Part shown: positions 8,187 through 16,900 of the stretch, piece by piece | Layout of the letters: the number at the start of each line of letters is the position of its first letter | Numbering within the stretch: the first letter of the stretch is position 1 | From: an uncultured Colwellia sp. | Lineage (GTDB): Bacteria > Pseudomonadota > Gammaproteobacteria > Enterobacterales > Alteromonadaceae | Direction: 5' to 3' | Length of the DNA stretch: 64,000 nt | NCBI GenBank assembly: GCA_913061475.1 | Contig: CAJXUN010000002.1 | Coordinates: 62,001-126,000, forward strand | Translations under genes and position numbers: made by a program | Notes under the pieces: model-generated | What the model was told of the DNA's origin: nothing | The model's input: only the letters and a program-made list of their open reading frames with translations | Database searches by the model: none

Positions 8187-8985
8187 TTTGTGCCTTTACG
8201 GGTAAATAGCCTAATTGTTGTAACTTTTCTTGGCTGCTGGTTTGTAAAATAAAATCACTGATTTTTTGTGCAATTTCAACTTGTTTACTGGTTTTGATAA
8301 TGACCAATTGTTGGTCGATGGGCTGATAATACTGCTCAGGAATAAGCACACCCTGATATTGATTTATCTTTAACTGGCTGTAAGCAACGATACCTAAAGG
8401 CACAGCTTTGCTGCGCACTTGTTGAAAAGTCTGGTTAACATTTATGCCGGTAACTAATTGATTCTCTAGTTGTGGCCATAGTGATAAATAAGTTAATGCT
8501 TGTTGGGCCGCTTTACCGTATGGCGCGGTATTAGGATTGGCGATGGCTAAATGCTCAGAATAAGTATTAAGTTCGTTTAAACTGGTTAATTTTCGCGTTG
8601 CAGACCACAAGGCAATTTGGCCGAAAGCGTAGCTTTTACGACTATTTTCAGTAATTAATTTTTCTTCTTCGAGTAGCGCTGGGCGTATCGAATCAGCCGC
8701 TAAAAATAAATCAAACGGTGCACCATGCTTTATCTGCTGATATAGCGTACCGGTTGCCGCACTAATAATTTGATAGCTGATTTGCTCTTTATTTGGCAAA
8801 TCAGCGAGCAGTACTTTTAATGCTGGAGCAAAGTTTGCGGCTACCGCAATACGCAAAGGACGTTCTTGTACCCATGTTTGCTCGATAGCACAAACGTGGC
8901 TGATGTGCAGAGCCAAGCAAACTGTTGCTAGAGCTAGCAGTTTGTGTCGTGACTTTTTCAGCATTTTATTCAACAGGTTAAGCAT
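8179..8985 (-). CDS. modA: ModA, periplasmic molybdate-binding protein
   Basis: ModA captures molybdate or tungstate in the periplasm for ModBC. The 268-residue precursor has a basic N-terminus and hydrophobic core (HKLLALATVCLALHISHVCA) with a likely cleavage near Ala33. The mature part shows IAVAANFAPALKVLL, SAATGTLYQQIKHGAPFDLFLAAD and PNTAPYGKAAQQAL, as in the family. A second ATG at 8964 would give a more usual signal-peptide length; neither start has a strong ribosome site. It begins 21 bases after moaB. Confidence 0.93.
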   Translation of the reverse strand: MLNLLNKMLKKSRHKLLALATVCLALHISHVCAIEQTWVQERPLRIAVAANFAPALKVLLADLPNKEQISYQIISAATGTLYQQIKHGAPFDLFLAADSIRPALLEEEKLITENSRKSYAFGQIALWSATRKLTSLNELNTYSEHLAIANPNTAPYGKAAQQALTYLSLWPQLENQLVTGINVNQTFQQVRSKAVPLGIVAYSQLKINQYQGVLIPEQYYQPIDQQLVIIKTSKQVEIAQKISDFILQTSSQEKLQQLGYLPVKAQND

Positions 8986-9006
8986 TAATACAATTGAAAA
9001 AAGCGT

Positions 9007-9537
9007 TTATTTAAAGTTTAAATGTGGCACAAAGTTACAAGGACGATGGCTAGCATCAAGTTGCTTGACAATTAATTTATCCCATGCAGTTTTGCAAGCA
9101 TTGGTTGAACCGGGTACCGATAAAATCACGGTACTATTTGCCATGCCTCCGAAGGCACGAGATTGAATGGTCGAGGTACCAATTTCTGCTAATGAAATGG
9201 TTCTAAATACTTCACCAAAACCTTCAATATCTTTATCAAATAAAGGCAGTAGTGCCTCAGGTGTGTTGTCTCTTGCAGTAAACCCTGTACCACCTGTGGT
9301 TAATATCACGTGCACACTATCATCGGCAATCCATTTAGATACGACAGCACGCAGTTGGTAAACATCATCTTTTGATATTTCTTTAGCGGCTAGTTTATGC
9401 CCGGCGGCTTGCAATCGTTCAACAAGCGCTTGGCCTGAGGTGTCGTTATGTTCTTCGCGGGTATCTGAAACGGTTAATACAGCGATATTTAAGGCGACGA
9501 AGTCATCACCACAATGAACAGAAGAAGTACTAGACAT
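9007..9537 (-). CDS. moaB: MoaB, molybdopterin adenylyltransferase-type protein
   Basis: This MoaB/Mog-family protein belongs to the molybdenum cofactor path; MogA-type members adenylate molybdopterin, and the exact role of E. coli MoaB is unclear. The 176-residue product has the ligand-binding ILTTGGTGFTARDNTPEAL block and a PGSTNACKTAWDKLI block, and ends CNFVPHLNFK much as E. coli MoaB ends. Its ATG overlaps the mobA stop by eight bases. Confidence 0.92.
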   Translation of the reverse strand: MSSTSSVHCGDDFVALNIAVLTVSDTREEHNDTSGQALVERLQAAGHKLAAKEISKDDVYQLRAVVSKWIADDSVHVILTTGGTGFTARDNTPEALLPLFDKDIEGFGEVFRTISLAEIGTSTIQSRAFGGMANSTVILSVPGSTNACKTAWDKLIVKQLDASHRPCNFVPHLNFK

Positions 9538-10180
9538 GAGATTTCCTTGGTAAAGATAATAAATGTTGCGCCTGTTGCCATTGCTCAGGCGTATTGGTGT
9601 TAAATAAACAGCGGTTATTTTTGGGGCTAATGACGCTATGGGGTATTTGCTTTAACAAACTTCGTACAGAAGGACCTGATAAATTCCGCTTATTGATTGA
9701 TTTTTCTGTCGAGCGAGCTTCACGATTAGGCGTTGTTTTTACCTTACATTGTAATAAAGGCTGTTGAAAAAACTGTTCAACATAGGCATTAACTGGCAAA
9801 TATAATGGCAGGTAATTATCGCTGAAATAACACGCACGCCGACTTAACTCTCCAGCGCGCTTTAATGCTAAAAGTTCATCTGAAGTCATTAAGGGGAGAT
9901 CTACCGGTAATATTAACAGCGCTTTGGGTTTAAATTGACTGATAATACTTTGAATACCACCTAACGGGCCCATATCAGCAACGAGATCGTTAATGCCGTG
10001 TTTGCCACCGCTGACAATAACCTGCGAGCTTCCAACAGCTTCGAGCAACGCTTTGCTATAACTCAGCATATCTTGTTTATCGCGTTGTAAGCTGGCTTTG
10101 TCTTGTCCCATACGAGATGACTTACCGCCGGCTAATACCACCCCTAAACAAGGTTGAAATAAGTGATTTACCGAACTCAT
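9530..10180 (-). CDS. mobA: MobA, molybdenum cofactor guanylyltransferase
   Basis: MobA joins GMP to Mo-molybdopterin to make the bis-MGD cofactor. The N-terminal nucleotide motif GVVLAGGKSSRMGQDKASL (from residue 13) and the LPVDLPLMTSDELL acidic metal site are clear. The 216-residue length is normal. The middle, around residues 150-170 (CKVKTTPNREARSTEKSINK), is basic and less conserved. Its ATG shares one base with the moaA stop (TAATG), a strong sign of coupling. Confidence 0.92.
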   Translation of the reverse strand: MSSVNHLFQPCLGVVLAGGKSSRMGQDKASLQRDKQDMLSYSKALLEAVGSSQVIVSGGKHGINDLVADMGPLGGIQSIISQFKPKALLILPVDLPLMTSDELLALKRAGELSRRACYFSDNYLPLYLPVNAYVEQFFQQPLLQCKVKTTPNREARSTEKSINKRNLSGPSVRSLLKQIPHSVISPKNNRCLFNTNTPEQWQQAQHLLSLPRKSHV

Positions 10181-11148
10181 TAGCCGCCCAACATCGCTAA
10201 ATTTTTCGTAGCACCGGTGAGTTTTTCATGTAAAAAATGCGTCTGTTTTTTATCTGTCATCATGTTGCTAATTGCTGCTTTAAGCGGTTCTACATCATCA
10301 GTCTGTAAGTAATCTTTTAATGACAAACCTTGCTCAGTAAATAAGCATAAATGTAATTTACCTAATGAGCTAACGCGCAGTCGATTGCAGCTATTACAAA
10401 AATCTTTTGAATAGGGCATGATCAAACCAATTTTACCCGCATAATCAGGGTGGTAGAACTCTTGTGCGGGTCCAGCGGCTTTGTCATTAATGACAGGTAG
10501 CCAACCATCAAGGATCAGGTTTTGTTTTATCCGTGAACCTTGTACATGCTGGGCATCAAAGAACGCTTTATTATCACCGGTTTGCATTAATTCAATAAAG
10601 CGCAAGGTCACTGGCGTATCTTTAAGCCAAGCTAAGTAGCTGGCAATGTCGTAACCATTGTACTCGCGCATTAATACCGTATTAATTTTTACGTCAATTC
10701 CTGCCGCAACGGCCATATCAACACCTTTAAGGATATGCTGTAGCTTGTCATGGCCGGTGATGGCATGAAATTGTCTAGGGTCTAAACTGTCAATACTGAT
10801 ATTGATTGCGTCGATTCCTGCATCTATCCAAGATGATAAGTGGTCGGGAAGTTTGTAGCCATTACTGGTAATAGCGACTCTTTTAATGCCAGGTGTTTGC
10901 TTACAAGCAGCAATAATTTCAGGTAAGTCTTTACGCAGCGAGGGTTCACCGCCAGTAATGCGAATTTTTTCCGTGCCCATTTGAGAAAATGCCGAAGCTA
11001 AACGGGTAATTTCCGGCAAAGTGAGAAATTTTCTGTCGTGATCACATTGATAACCGTCAGGTAAACAATAGTTACAACGAAAATTACATACGTCTGTGAT
11101 CGATAGGCGCAAGTAATAAAACTTGCGTCCGAAGTTGTCTGTTAACAT
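10180..11148 (-). CDS. moaA: MoaA, GTP 3',8-cyclase (radical SAM)
   Basis: MoaA starts molybdenum cofactor synthesis by rearranging GTP with two [4Fe-4S] clusters. The N-terminal radical-SAM motif is CNFRCNYC, and the C-terminal cluster cysteines are in FCNSCNRLRVSSLGKLHLCLF. RITGGEPSLRKDL is the SAM-binding GGEP block. I chose the ATG at 11148 (322 residues) because AAAGGTG lies just before it. A TTG start at 11178 with AAGGA upstream would add ten residues. It is the first gene of the seven-gene mo operon and has a structured leader. Confidence 0.95.
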   Translation of the reverse strand: MLTDNFGRKFYYLRLSITDVCNFRCNYCLPDGYQCDHDRKFLTLPEITRLASAFSQMGTEKIRITGGEPSLRKDLPEIIAACKQTPGIKRVAITSNGYKLPDHLSSWIDAGIDAINISIDSLDPRQFHAITGHDKLQHILKGVDMAVAAGIDVKINTVLMREYNGYDIASYLAWLKDTPVTLRFIELMQTGDNKAFFDAQHVQGSRIKQNLILDGWLPVINDKAAGPAQEFYHPDYAGKIGLIMPYSKDFCNSCNRLRVSSLGKLHLCLFTEQGLSLKDYLQTDDVEPLKAAISNMMTDKKQTHFLHEKLTGATKNLAMLGG

Positions 11149-11170
11149 GTCACCTTTCCAATGTCGGGAG

Positions 11171-11255
11171 GTAAACAAGTTTCCTTGTTAACCCTGGTAA
11201 ACACAAAATTTAATTTTGGTTTACGGCTAAAGCAGCATGTTCGTTGCGAAGCAAC
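11171..11255 (-). promoter_or_regulatory. Structured moaA leader (possible Moco-sensing RNA)
   Basis: The moaA leader has three hairpins: AACAAG/CTTGTT closed by a GAAA loop in the RNA (11174-11189), GTAAAC/GTTTAC arms (11197-11224), and GTTGC/GCAAC (11243-11255). Next to the start, ACCT of ACCTCCCG can pair with AGGT of the ribosome site. The E. coli moaA leader carries the Moco riboswitch, so an equivalent is possible, but I cannot match its consensus from memory. In the rest of the 11149-11557 divergent region I see a TTATAT-C-ATATAA palindrome at 11356-11368. Confidence 0.35.
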
Positions 11256-11557
11256 AAATTTAGCTAAGATAGCTCGGCGAAAATTAGCTTGGTGAATTTT
11301 AAATTTTATCGTGATAGATGAAGTTAAAATTCAACAGGCTTTATGATTTGTTGTTTTATATCATATAATCACAAGCATAGTATGATTATGATCAATATAA
11401 CAGAATCTAATAATGTTATTTGCGGTTGAAAATAGTGTAATCAATGGCTTGCTTAGTTTTAGATAGCCAAATTAAGCCGAATAAATTAACTTTAATTACG
11501 TGTTAATACGCTCGGCTATATAGAAATAAAATACAATATAAATTGGAAGAGTTTATT

Positions 11558-12793
11558 ATGGTTGATTGTTGTTCTGCTCCCGGATTAATGCCTTTTGCCC
11601 AAGCACTAGAAACCATGCTTGCTGCTATTTCTCCTATCACCGAAATTGAAAAAATCACCTTGTCTGAGGGCTTAGGGAGGATTTTATCTAATGATATTAC
11701 TAGCCCCATTAATGTCCCTCCACATAATAATTCCGCAATGGATGGTTACGCTTTTGCTCAGAGTAATTTGCTCAACCGAGAGTTTTTGACATTGGCCGGT
11801 CGCTCTATGGCGGGTCAGCCTTATCAGGGTACGTGTGGTAAAGGCGAATGTATTCGTATTATGACCGGTGCTAAAATGCCAGAGGGTTGCGATACAGTAG
11901 AAATGCAAGAAAACTGTCAAGTGGAGGGGGAAAGCGTTAGGTTTTTGGCACAACGAAAACCAGGAGATCATGTACGTTACGCTGGTGAAGATATTCATAA
12001 GGGTCATGTGGTTTTTGCACAAGGTCGACGCTTATCGGCAATAGATATTGGCGTTCTTGCCTCACTTGGCATTGATAAGCTTCAAGTATTTCGAAAACTC
12101 AATGTTGCTTTAATTGCCACGGGTGACGAATTAAAAAGCTTAGGTCAACCATTAGGCGATGGCGACATATACGAAAGTAACAGCTATGCACTCGCCGGCA
12201 TGTTAAAAAACCTTAATGTAAATGTCATTGATTTTGGTGTGATTGCTGATGATGACGCAGCTATTCGAGCAGCGTTTTTGCAAGCCGATCAGCAAGCTGA
12301 TGCGGTGATCTCTTCCGGTGGAGTCTCGGTAGGTGATGCTGATTACACCAAACTGGTACTTGAGCAAATAGGTGAAATTGGTTTTTGGAAAATAGCCATG
12401 AAACCAGGTAAGCCATTCGCTTTTGGTAAACTGCCGAATAGTTTGTTTTTTGGTTTGCCGGGCAATCCGGTGTCAGCTATGGTGACTGCAGATTTACTTG
12501 CCATGCCTGCGTTGACGAAACTACAAAATTGTCATACAGCGCCAGCGATAACACTGAAAGCAAAAACCCTAACTGATTTAAGAAAATCACCGGGTCGCAT
12601 GGACTTTCAACGAGGTGTTTTATCTTACGATAATGATGGGGCGTTAATGGTTAATAGCACAGGTAGTCAAGGTTCGGGCATCTTAACCAGTATTGCCTCA
12701 GCTAATTGTTATATTGTGCTGCCCGCCGAGCAAGGTCGGGTGCCGGCCGGAGCAATCGTTAATGTGCGTTTGTTTGAACGTTTTTATGCTTAA
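11558..12793 (+). CDS. moeA: MoeA, molybdopterin molybdenumtransferase
   Basis: MoeA inserts molybdate into adenylated molybdopterin. The 411-residue product equals E. coli MoeA in length. Key blocks are PPHNNSAMDGYAF near residue 50, RIMTGAKMPEGCDTVEMQE, the MoCF-domain SSGGVSVGDADYT, and FFGLPGNPVSAMVT. The start at 11558 follows GGAAGAG at a good distance; a TTG at 11543 is open but overlaps that site. It diverges from the moaA operon, and the hydrolase gene 40 bases downstream may be cotranscribed. Confidence 0.95.
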   Translation: MVDCCSAPGLMPFAQALETMLAAISPITEIEKITLSEGLGRILSNDITSPINVPPHNNSAMDGYAFAQSNLLNREFLTLAGRSMAGQPYQGTCGKGECIRIMTGAKMPEGCDTVEMQENCQVEGESVRFLAQRKPGDHVRYAGEDIHKGHVVFAQGRRLSAIDIGVLASLGIDKLQVFRKLNVALIATGDELKSLGQPLGDGDIYESNSYALAGMLKNLNVNVIDFGVIADDDAAIRAAFLQADQQADAVISSGGVSVGDADYTKLVLEQIGEIGFWKIAMKPGKPFAFGKLPNSLFFGLPGNPVSAMVTADLLAMPALTKLQNCHTAPAITLKAKTLTDLRKSPGRMDFQRGVLSYDNDGALMVNSTGSQGSGILTSIASANCYIVLPAEQGRVPAGAIVNVRLFERFYA

Positions 12794-12833
12794 TTATTTA
12801 TGCACAGCGCTACTAGTGTAATAGGGGAATAAT

Positions 12834-13559
12834 GTGTCTAAAACACTCTATTTTATTCCCGGTACTATGTGTAATGAAGATTTGTGGCTGCCAACTTGGC
12901 AGCTGCTGCGTAAACAATGCCATGAAGATTTTCAATTAATACACTTAGCAATTCCTCGTGCTGGTAGCATGGATGAAGTTGTTAATGCTTTATCTGAGCA
13001 AATAGTCGCTGAGCAAGCGATATTAGTTGGCTTCTCGTTAGGCGGCTACATTGCCAGCGCAATAGCATTAAAGCTTGGCGGTAAATTGCAGCAATTATTA
13101 ATTGTGTCTAATTTTCCAAAAAATTTACCACCTGCTGAAATTAAGCAACGAAAACGTACGATCGATTGGATAAATCAACGCGGTTATTCAGGGATCCCAA
13201 CTAAACGCATTAATGACTTACTCCACCCTGATATTGAACAACTCAACTTATCTGGTTATCAAGATATCAAAAAAACCATGGTCACCATGGATCGCGCTCT
13301 GGGCAAAGAAGTGCTGCTACATCAACTCAGCGTTTCTATGAATCGACCTAACTTACTGCCTTTATTAGCGCAATTGGCGCTGCCCATTACCTTGCTCGTT
13401 GGTGATGCTGATAGCTTAGTAGAGCTTGGAGTTTTGAGCGCTGAGTTACAAGGAAATAATACTATCGTGTTGAAGGAAGTAGTGAATACTGGCCATATGC
13501 TACCGCTAGAATCTCCGCAAGCGTTAGCAGCGATACTTGCCGATTTTCTGACGAGCTAA
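12834..13559 (+). CDS. Alpha/beta-fold hydrolase, substrate unknown
   Basis: The 241-residue cytoplasmic protein has the alpha/beta-hydrolase triad: nucleophile Ser in GFSLGG, an Asp in LVGDADSLVELG, and His in NTGHMLPLESP. The N-terminal FIPGTMCNEDLW supplies the oxyanion-hole region. No closer family could be named. The start is GTG at 12834 after AGGGGAATAAT; the overlapping ATG at 12832 is out of frame. The close spacing after moeA may mean shared transcription but does not by itself tie it to cofactor synthesis. Confidence 0.8.
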   Translation: MSKTLYFIPGTMCNEDLWLPTWQLLRKQCHEDFQLIHLAIPRAGSMDEVVNALSEQIVAEQAILVGFSLGGYIASAIALKLGGKLQQLLIVSNFPKNLPPAEIKQRKRTIDWINQRGYSGIPTKRINDLLHPDIEQLNLSGYQDIKKTMVTMDRALGKEVLLHQLSVSMNRPNLLPLLAQLALPITLLVGDADSLVELGVLSAELQGNNTIVLKEVVNTGHMLPLESPQALAAILADFLTS

Positions 13560-13674
13560 ACGCTATTAGCGCTTCATTAAATGGCGACTAATAATAAAGT
13601 TTCGTAAAGCTGTGTTTGCTTGAGCGAAAGCGTGTAAAATAGTGGCAATTATATTTCACCTTAGGACTTAACCG

Positions 13675-15060
13675 TTGAGCGACCGCAAATTTTCCTCACT
13701 TAGCTTGCAACCCGCAATTTTAGATAACCTTTCATCATTGGGTTACCATGAGATGACCGAAATACAAGCTAAAAGCCTACCGGCTATTTTAGCGGGGCAA
13801 GATGTTATTGCTCAAGGTAAGACAGGCTCAGGTAAAACTGCCGCTTTTGGTCTTGGGCTATTAAATAAGCTTCAGGTTAAAAAGTTTAGAATTCAAACCT
13901 TAGTGCTTTGTCCAACGCGTGAATTAGCCGATCAAGTAGCAAAAGAAATTAGAAAGCTAGCGAGAGCTGTTCATAATATTAAAGTATTAACCTTATGTGG
14001 TGGTACGCCTTTTGGTCCGCAAGTTGGATCATTAGAGCATGGTGCACATATCATTGTTGGCACACCTGGACGTATTGAAGATCACCTGGGCCGTGGCACA
14101 TTGTCATTAGAGCATGTTGATACCCTGGTATTAGATGAAGCCGATCGTATGCTTGATATGGGCTTTCAAGCGGCGTTAGATAATATTGTCGATAAAATAC
14201 CACAACAAAGACAAACCTTATTATTTAGTGCGACGTTTCCTGAGCAAATTCAGAGAATAGCGAATCGTTATTTACAAACACCCGCAGTGATAAAAGTAGA
14301 GTCTAGTCATGAAAGTAGCACTATTGAGCAGCACTTTTACCACATAGAAGGTGATGAAGAGCGTTTAACGGCCATTCGATTATTACTGCTAACGCATCAA
14401 CCTGAGTCGAGTGTTATATTTTGTAATACCAAAATCGCTACGCAGAATGTTGCCAATAAATTGGCGGCTTATGGCTTTGGTGTTGTGGCATTGCATGGAG
14501 ATTTAGAGCAAAGAGACCGAGATCAAACCTTAGTTCGTTTTGCAAATAAAAGTGCTTCGGTACTTGTGGCTACGGATGTTGCTGCCCGAGGCTTAGATAT
14601 TGAAGCGCTTGATGCCGTCTTTAATTATGACATTGCTCATGATAGCGAAGTGCATATTCATCGTATTGGCCGCACCGGTCGTGCCGGCAGTGCAGGCCAA
14701 GCTTTTTCTCTTTTTAGCAACAAAGATCGTTACAAAATCGGTTTGTTAGAAGATTATCTCGAGCGAACTATTGAAGGTGAAGTGTTGCCAAGCGAAGAGG
14801 TTTTACAGCGTAGTGTTTTTACACCTAAAATGGCCACGATACAAATTGACGGCGGCAAAAAGCAAAAAGTGAGACCGGGCGATATTGTTGGCGCACTGAC
14901 CAGTGAAAATGGCATTACATTTGAACAAGTAGGGAAAATTCAATTGGGTGCCAACTGGGCTTACGTTGCGGTAGAAAAAATGGTGGCAAGAAAAGCGCTA
15001 AATAAACTCACCCACGGCAAGCTTAAAGGGCGCACGTTTAGGGTTAGAGAATTAAAGTAA
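13675..15060 (+). CDS. dbpA: DbpA, DEAD-box RNA helicase for 50S assembly
   Basis: DbpA is an ATP-dependent helicase that acts on hairpin 92 of 23S rRNA during large-subunit maturation. The helicase core shows QGKTGSGKTAAF (motif I), LDEADRMLD (DEAD), FSATFP (SAT) and HRIGRTGRAG (motif VI). The C-terminal 75 residues (VRPGDIVGALTSENGITF ... LKGRTFRVREL) are the RNA-recognition domain specific to DbpA. The start is TTG at 13675 with AGGA upstream; no better ATG is available. Length is 461 residues, as expected. Confidence 0.95.
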   Translation: MSDRKFSSLSLQPAILDNLSSLGYHEMTEIQAKSLPAILAGQDVIAQGKTGSGKTAAFGLGLLNKLQVKKFRIQTLVLCPTRELADQVAKEIRKLARAVHNIKVLTLCGGTPFGPQVGSLEHGAHIIVGTPGRIEDHLGRGTLSLEHVDTLVLDEADRMLDMGFQAALDNIVDKIPQQRQTLLFSATFPEQIQRIANRYLQTPAVIKVESSHESSTIEQHFYHIEGDEERLTAIRLLLLTHQPESSVIFCNTKIATQNVANKLAAYGFGVVALHGDLEQRDRDQTLVRFANKSASVLVATDVAARGLDIEALDAVFNYDIAHDSEVHIHRIGRTGRAGSAGQAFSLFSNKDRYKIGLLEDYLERTIEGEVLPSEEVLQRSVFTPKMATIQIDGGKKQKVRPGDIVGALTSENGITFEQVGKIQLGANWAYVAVEKMVARKALNKLTHGKLKGRTFRVRELK

Positions 15061-15310
15061 CCACGCGTTAGATTAAATACCGTAGCGTTAATTATATCTA
15101 CTGGCTACTCTGCTCAAAACTCAGAGTACTCGTGTGTTGGTTAACTATTTACCTTGAAGCTTCTGCTGAAAATATTACAGCGCAATGTGAAGATTAATTT
15201 TCATATTGCTAAATTGCTTATATAAGCATAATAGAGTTTGGTGTTACGCAAATAATAAAATTCAATAGTTAACTAAGAACTGCTGGTAATTTGACAAAAT
15301 AGCGGTATGA
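15061..15310. other. Intergenic region between dbpA and yebG, promoter-distal part
   Basis: Here I see a seven-bp hairpin, TACTCTG (15106-15112) with CAGAGTA (15122-15128), without a T-run, which could be a weak end for the dbpA transcript. The rest is A/T-rich sequence without open frames. The yebG operator follows directly. Confidence 0.35.
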
Positions 15311-15330
15311 TACTGTTGTTATGTACAGTG
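15311..15330. promoter_or_regulatory. LexA box of yebG
   Basis: TACTGT (15311-15316), eight bases, then ACAGTG (15325-15330) fits the SOS consensus CTGT-N8-ACAG, 82 bases before the yebG start. yebG is a LexA-regulated gene in E. coli, so the match is expected. Confidence 0.88.
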
Positions 15331-15411
15331 TTGTTTATGGTGAAATATGCATAAATTTAATGCATTATGCCAATGATTAGAGTTTAGTAATAGTAAAAAT
15401 AAGGGATAATA

Positions 15412-15804
15412 ATGGCAGTTGAAAGTCGATTTGTCGTGATAAGACAAGGTGTGGAGGTAGAAACGTTCATGGATAAAAAAGCCGCAGATGAATATGATAA
15501 AATGCTCGATATGGCAGATAATTTATCTGAAATGTTTGAACAAGCACCTGTCGAGCTTTCTGAAAGTATCCGTGAAGAGCTTAGTGTCTATTTAGCACAA
15601 AACCGCGAAGAAGTGCTTATTGCTTTACAAGCTAAAAAAGCCAAAGCAGTAAGTAATAAAGCCGTAGTTAAGAATGAAAAAATACTCACAAAAGAAGAAA
15701 CTTCTAGCGCAGTCAGCTTAAAAGAAGATAGTGAAGTAGCGCCAGAAAAACCGAAAAAAGCAAAGGTAAAGGCAAGTGCTAAAGCTAAAACCGCTGCAGC
15801 TTAG
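15412..15804 (+). CDS. yebG: YebG family DNA-damage-inducible protein with a long basic tail
   Basis: YebG is a small SOS-induced protein of uncertain function. Residues 1-75 (MAVESRFVVIRQGVEVETF, then MDKKAADEYDKMLDMADNL) match the family. From about residue 78 to 130 the protein is a low-complexity Lys/Ala/Glu tail (KKAKVKASAKAKTAAA at the end), longer than in the 96-residue E. coli protein as I recall it. Such tails can bind nucleic acid; that is inference. Start ATG follows AAGGGATAATA. The gene stands behind a clear LexA box. Confidence 0.88.
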   Translation: MAVESRFVVIRQGVEVETFMDKKAADEYDKMLDMADNLSEMFEQAPVELSESIREELSVYLAQNREEVLIALQAKKAKAVSNKAVVKNEKILTKEETSSAVSLKEDSEVAPEKPKKAKVKASAKAKTAAA

Positions 15805-15860
15805 ATTATTTTTCAGTTATGTATTTTGTACTTATTTAGGTAATTAATCTCGGTGGCGTT

Positions 15861-16589
15861 TTGGAATATCAGTTAATTCTTAGCTCTCGTAGAAAAACCA
15901 TTGCTTTGCAAGTGAGTAATGCAAAAGTTATTGTTAGAGCGCCACACTTCGTCAAAAAAGCTTACGTTGATAAGCTTATTCAAGCTAAATTGCACTGGCT
16001 GCGGCAAAAAGTTGCAGAGCAAGAAAAAAAATCATTATTAATTCCAGACTTTACCCTAAAATTTTCCGGCGAAAAGTTAGAAAATAATCCAACTATTTAT
16101 ATTGATGGTTTGCCACACAATATTTTTATCGAATTTGGCCGAGAAAGCGTTATTCACAATAAGTGTGCATGTAGCCTCAATGTCGTACTTAGCTTACGGT
16201 ATAAAAACCTCGATCTAAACTCAGCAGTTATTTTAGCTAAAGTGAAATCGCAAATACAATGCTGGTTTAAAGCCTGTGTTGAGCATTATGTGCAGCAAAA
16301 ATTGCTGGTTTTCTCGCAGAAAATGTCACTTCATCCCGCTTCTTTTAAGGTGAGAAAATATAAAGCGCGTTGGGGAAGTTGTAACAGTCGCGCAGAATTA
16401 AGCTTTAACACGCTATTGAAAATGTTGCCTGATTGGGTAATTGATTACGTCATTATTCATGAACTATGTCACCTTAAGCATATGAATCATTCGACAAATT
16501 TTTGGCAATTGGTTGCTAAGTATTGCCCAGAATATCAAACAGCCAAACATTGGCTGCTAAAAAATCAAGCCCACCTTAGCTGGTCGTAA
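15861..16589 (+). CDS. YgjP-type (DUF45) zinc metallopeptidase
   Basis: The 242-residue protein carries VIIHELCHLKHMNHSTNFW near its C-terminus. That gives HExxH with a further His seven residues on, the pattern of the YgjP/DUF45 metallopeptidase-like family. Upstream, SRRKTIALQVSNAKVIVRAP and YKARWGSCNSRAELSFN are the other conserved blocks. Substrate is unknown. It starts at TTG 15861 after GGTGG, 56 bases behind yebG, so it may be read from the same SOS promoter. Confidence 0.85.
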   Translation: MEYQLILSSRRKTIALQVSNAKVIVRAPHFVKKAYVDKLIQAKLHWLRQKVAEQEKKSLLIPDFTLKFSGEKLENNPTIYIDGLPHNIFIEFGRESVIHNKCACSLNVVLSLRYKNLDLNSAVILAKVKSQIQCWFKACVEHYVQQKLLVFSQKMSLHPASFKVRKYKARWGSCNSRAELSFNTLLKMLPDWVIDYVIIHELCHLKHMNHSTNFWQLVAKYCPEYQTAKHWLLKNQAHLSWS

Positions 16590-16690
16590 TTGTTCGATAA
16601 CACAGCTACACCAGTGCTCTGCGTTCATATTTCCTTGTACCCATGTTTTTATTTTTATAATGTTTTTAGTTAGTTGGCATGAGTTCTGCT

Positions 16691-16739
16691 AATTATTATG
16701 ACTTCTTAAGTAAGATAGCTATAAGAAGACATAATAATT
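16691..16739. repeat. Long inverted repeat between the metallopeptidase gene and a small ORF
   Basis: AATTATTATGACTTCTTA (16691-16708) pairs with TAAGAAGACATAATAATT (16722-16739) at 17 of 18 positions around a 13-base loop. It lacks a T-run on either strand. It could be a factor-independent end signal, a regulatory site or a palindromic operator for the small ORF that starts 66 bases later. Confidence 0.75.
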
Positions 16740-16804
16740 ATAACGTTTGAAAATATTGCATTTTGCTAAATTGTTTAAGCAAATAAATATAAAAAGGGAA
16801 TAAG

Positions 16805-16900
16805 ATGAAATTAACTCACTATAGTTGGAAGGCAACAATTATTTATCTATTGTCTGCTGCAATGTCATTAGCCTTTATCGATTTGTTGATTGGCTTATAG
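16805..16900 (+). CDS. Predicted 31-residue membrane protein
   Basis: An ATG at 16805 follows AAGGGAATAAG, a good ribosome site, and gives a 31-residue product MKLTHYSWKATIIYLLSAA followed by MSLAFIDLLIGL. After a short polar start it is one hydrophobic span, so it could be a single-pass inner-membrane peptide. I do not recognise it. The stretch from 16901 to the next gene at 17147 is A/T-rich and shows nothing else that I can name. Confidence 0.5.
   Translation: MKLTHYSWKATIIYLLSAAMSLAFIDLLIGL

Noticed and set aside
11684-12022. Antisense 112-codon frame inside moeA
   Set aside because: It is a shadow of the well-supported moeA frame and has no family features.
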